This document shows positions 14,999 through 15,035 of a stretch of DNA of 15,035 nt, piece by piece. Within the stretch, counting starts at the first letter, position 1. Each line of letters opens with the position of its first letter. The stretch is from DASZTU01 sp035493835. GTDB taxonomy: Bacteria; Pseudomonadota; Alphaproteobacteria; Rhizobiales; Devosiaceae. The stretch is from positions 1 to 15,035 of the forward strand of contig DATJHO010000155.1 in assembly GCA_035493835.1 (NCBI GenBank), read 5' to 3'. The notes below the pieces were generated by a model. That model saw nothing but the letters and a program-made list of their open reading frames with translations, was not told the origin of the DNA and made no database searches. Position numbers and translations under genes: made by a program.

Positions 14999-15035
14999 TC
15001 ATCGTCCCAGATACCTTTCGATCACGACCGGGTTG
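14999..15035 (-). CDS. C-terminal end of a UrtD/LivG-type ABC ATPase
   Basis: On the minus strand the frame runs in from the right edge and ends at TGA (complement of 14999-15001), giving NPVVIERYLGR as the last residues. UrtD proteins typically end 'dPkVIEvYLGR', and LivG proteins have a related ending. With urtE directly downstream, UrtD is the best guess. Only 11 residues are visible, so the gene symbol is left empty. Confidence 0.6.
   Translation of the reverse strand, partial: NPVVIERYLGR

Overview
The window looks like chromosomal DNA of a high-GC alphaproteobacterium, most likely a Bradyrhizobium/Rhodopseudomonas-type member of the Hyphomicrobiales. This rests on the GC-rich codon use, the protein family flavours, and several palindromic intergenic repeats of kinds common in that group. 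The genus is an inference from memory, not a search result.

Layout. (1) 1-77 is the C-terminal end of an unidentified + strand gene. (2) 78-627 is non-coding and holds an inverted pair of short REP-like hairpins and a two-hairpin repeat. (3) 628-5088 is a minus-strand operon, transcribed as a 68-aa AtzG/GatC-like small subunit and then three amidase-signature (AS) enzymes, each with an apparently complete Lys-Ser-Ser triad. (4) 5089-5421 is a divergent control region. It has a near-ideal sigma-54 (-24/-12) promoter facing right, two perfect palindromes about 108 and 137 bp upstream of the predicted start, and a sigma-70-like promoter facing left. (5) 5422-11165 is a complete dipeptide/oligopeptide-type ABC importer: binding protein, two permeases and two ATPases, with the DppF-like ATPase ahead of the DppD-like one. 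(6) 11166-11342 is a structured intergenic repeat. (7) 11343-13046 encodes a 567-aa asparaginase-superfamily protein with an unusual insertion and altered active-site motifs. (8) 13047-14121 has no intact gene; it holds a second copy of the two-hairpin repeat in inverted orientation and a remnant of a TDT-family transporter. (9) 14122-15035 (minus strand) holds urtE and the last codons of a urtD-like gene, both urea ABC transporter ATPases, separated by another structured repeat.

How it may work together (inference): the binding protein captures a small multi-amide or peptide-like compound, the importer brings it in, and the three amidases (one with an AtzG-like partner) plus the asparaginase-like protein release ammonium or carboxylates stepwise. 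The sigma-54 promoter suggests control by nitrogen status or by a substrate-sensing enhancer-binding protein, and the adjacent urea transporter genes fit a nitrogen-scavenging neighbourhood. The substrate cannot be read from the sequence. The two inverted copies of the two-hairpin repeat bracket the whole 12.8-kb module.
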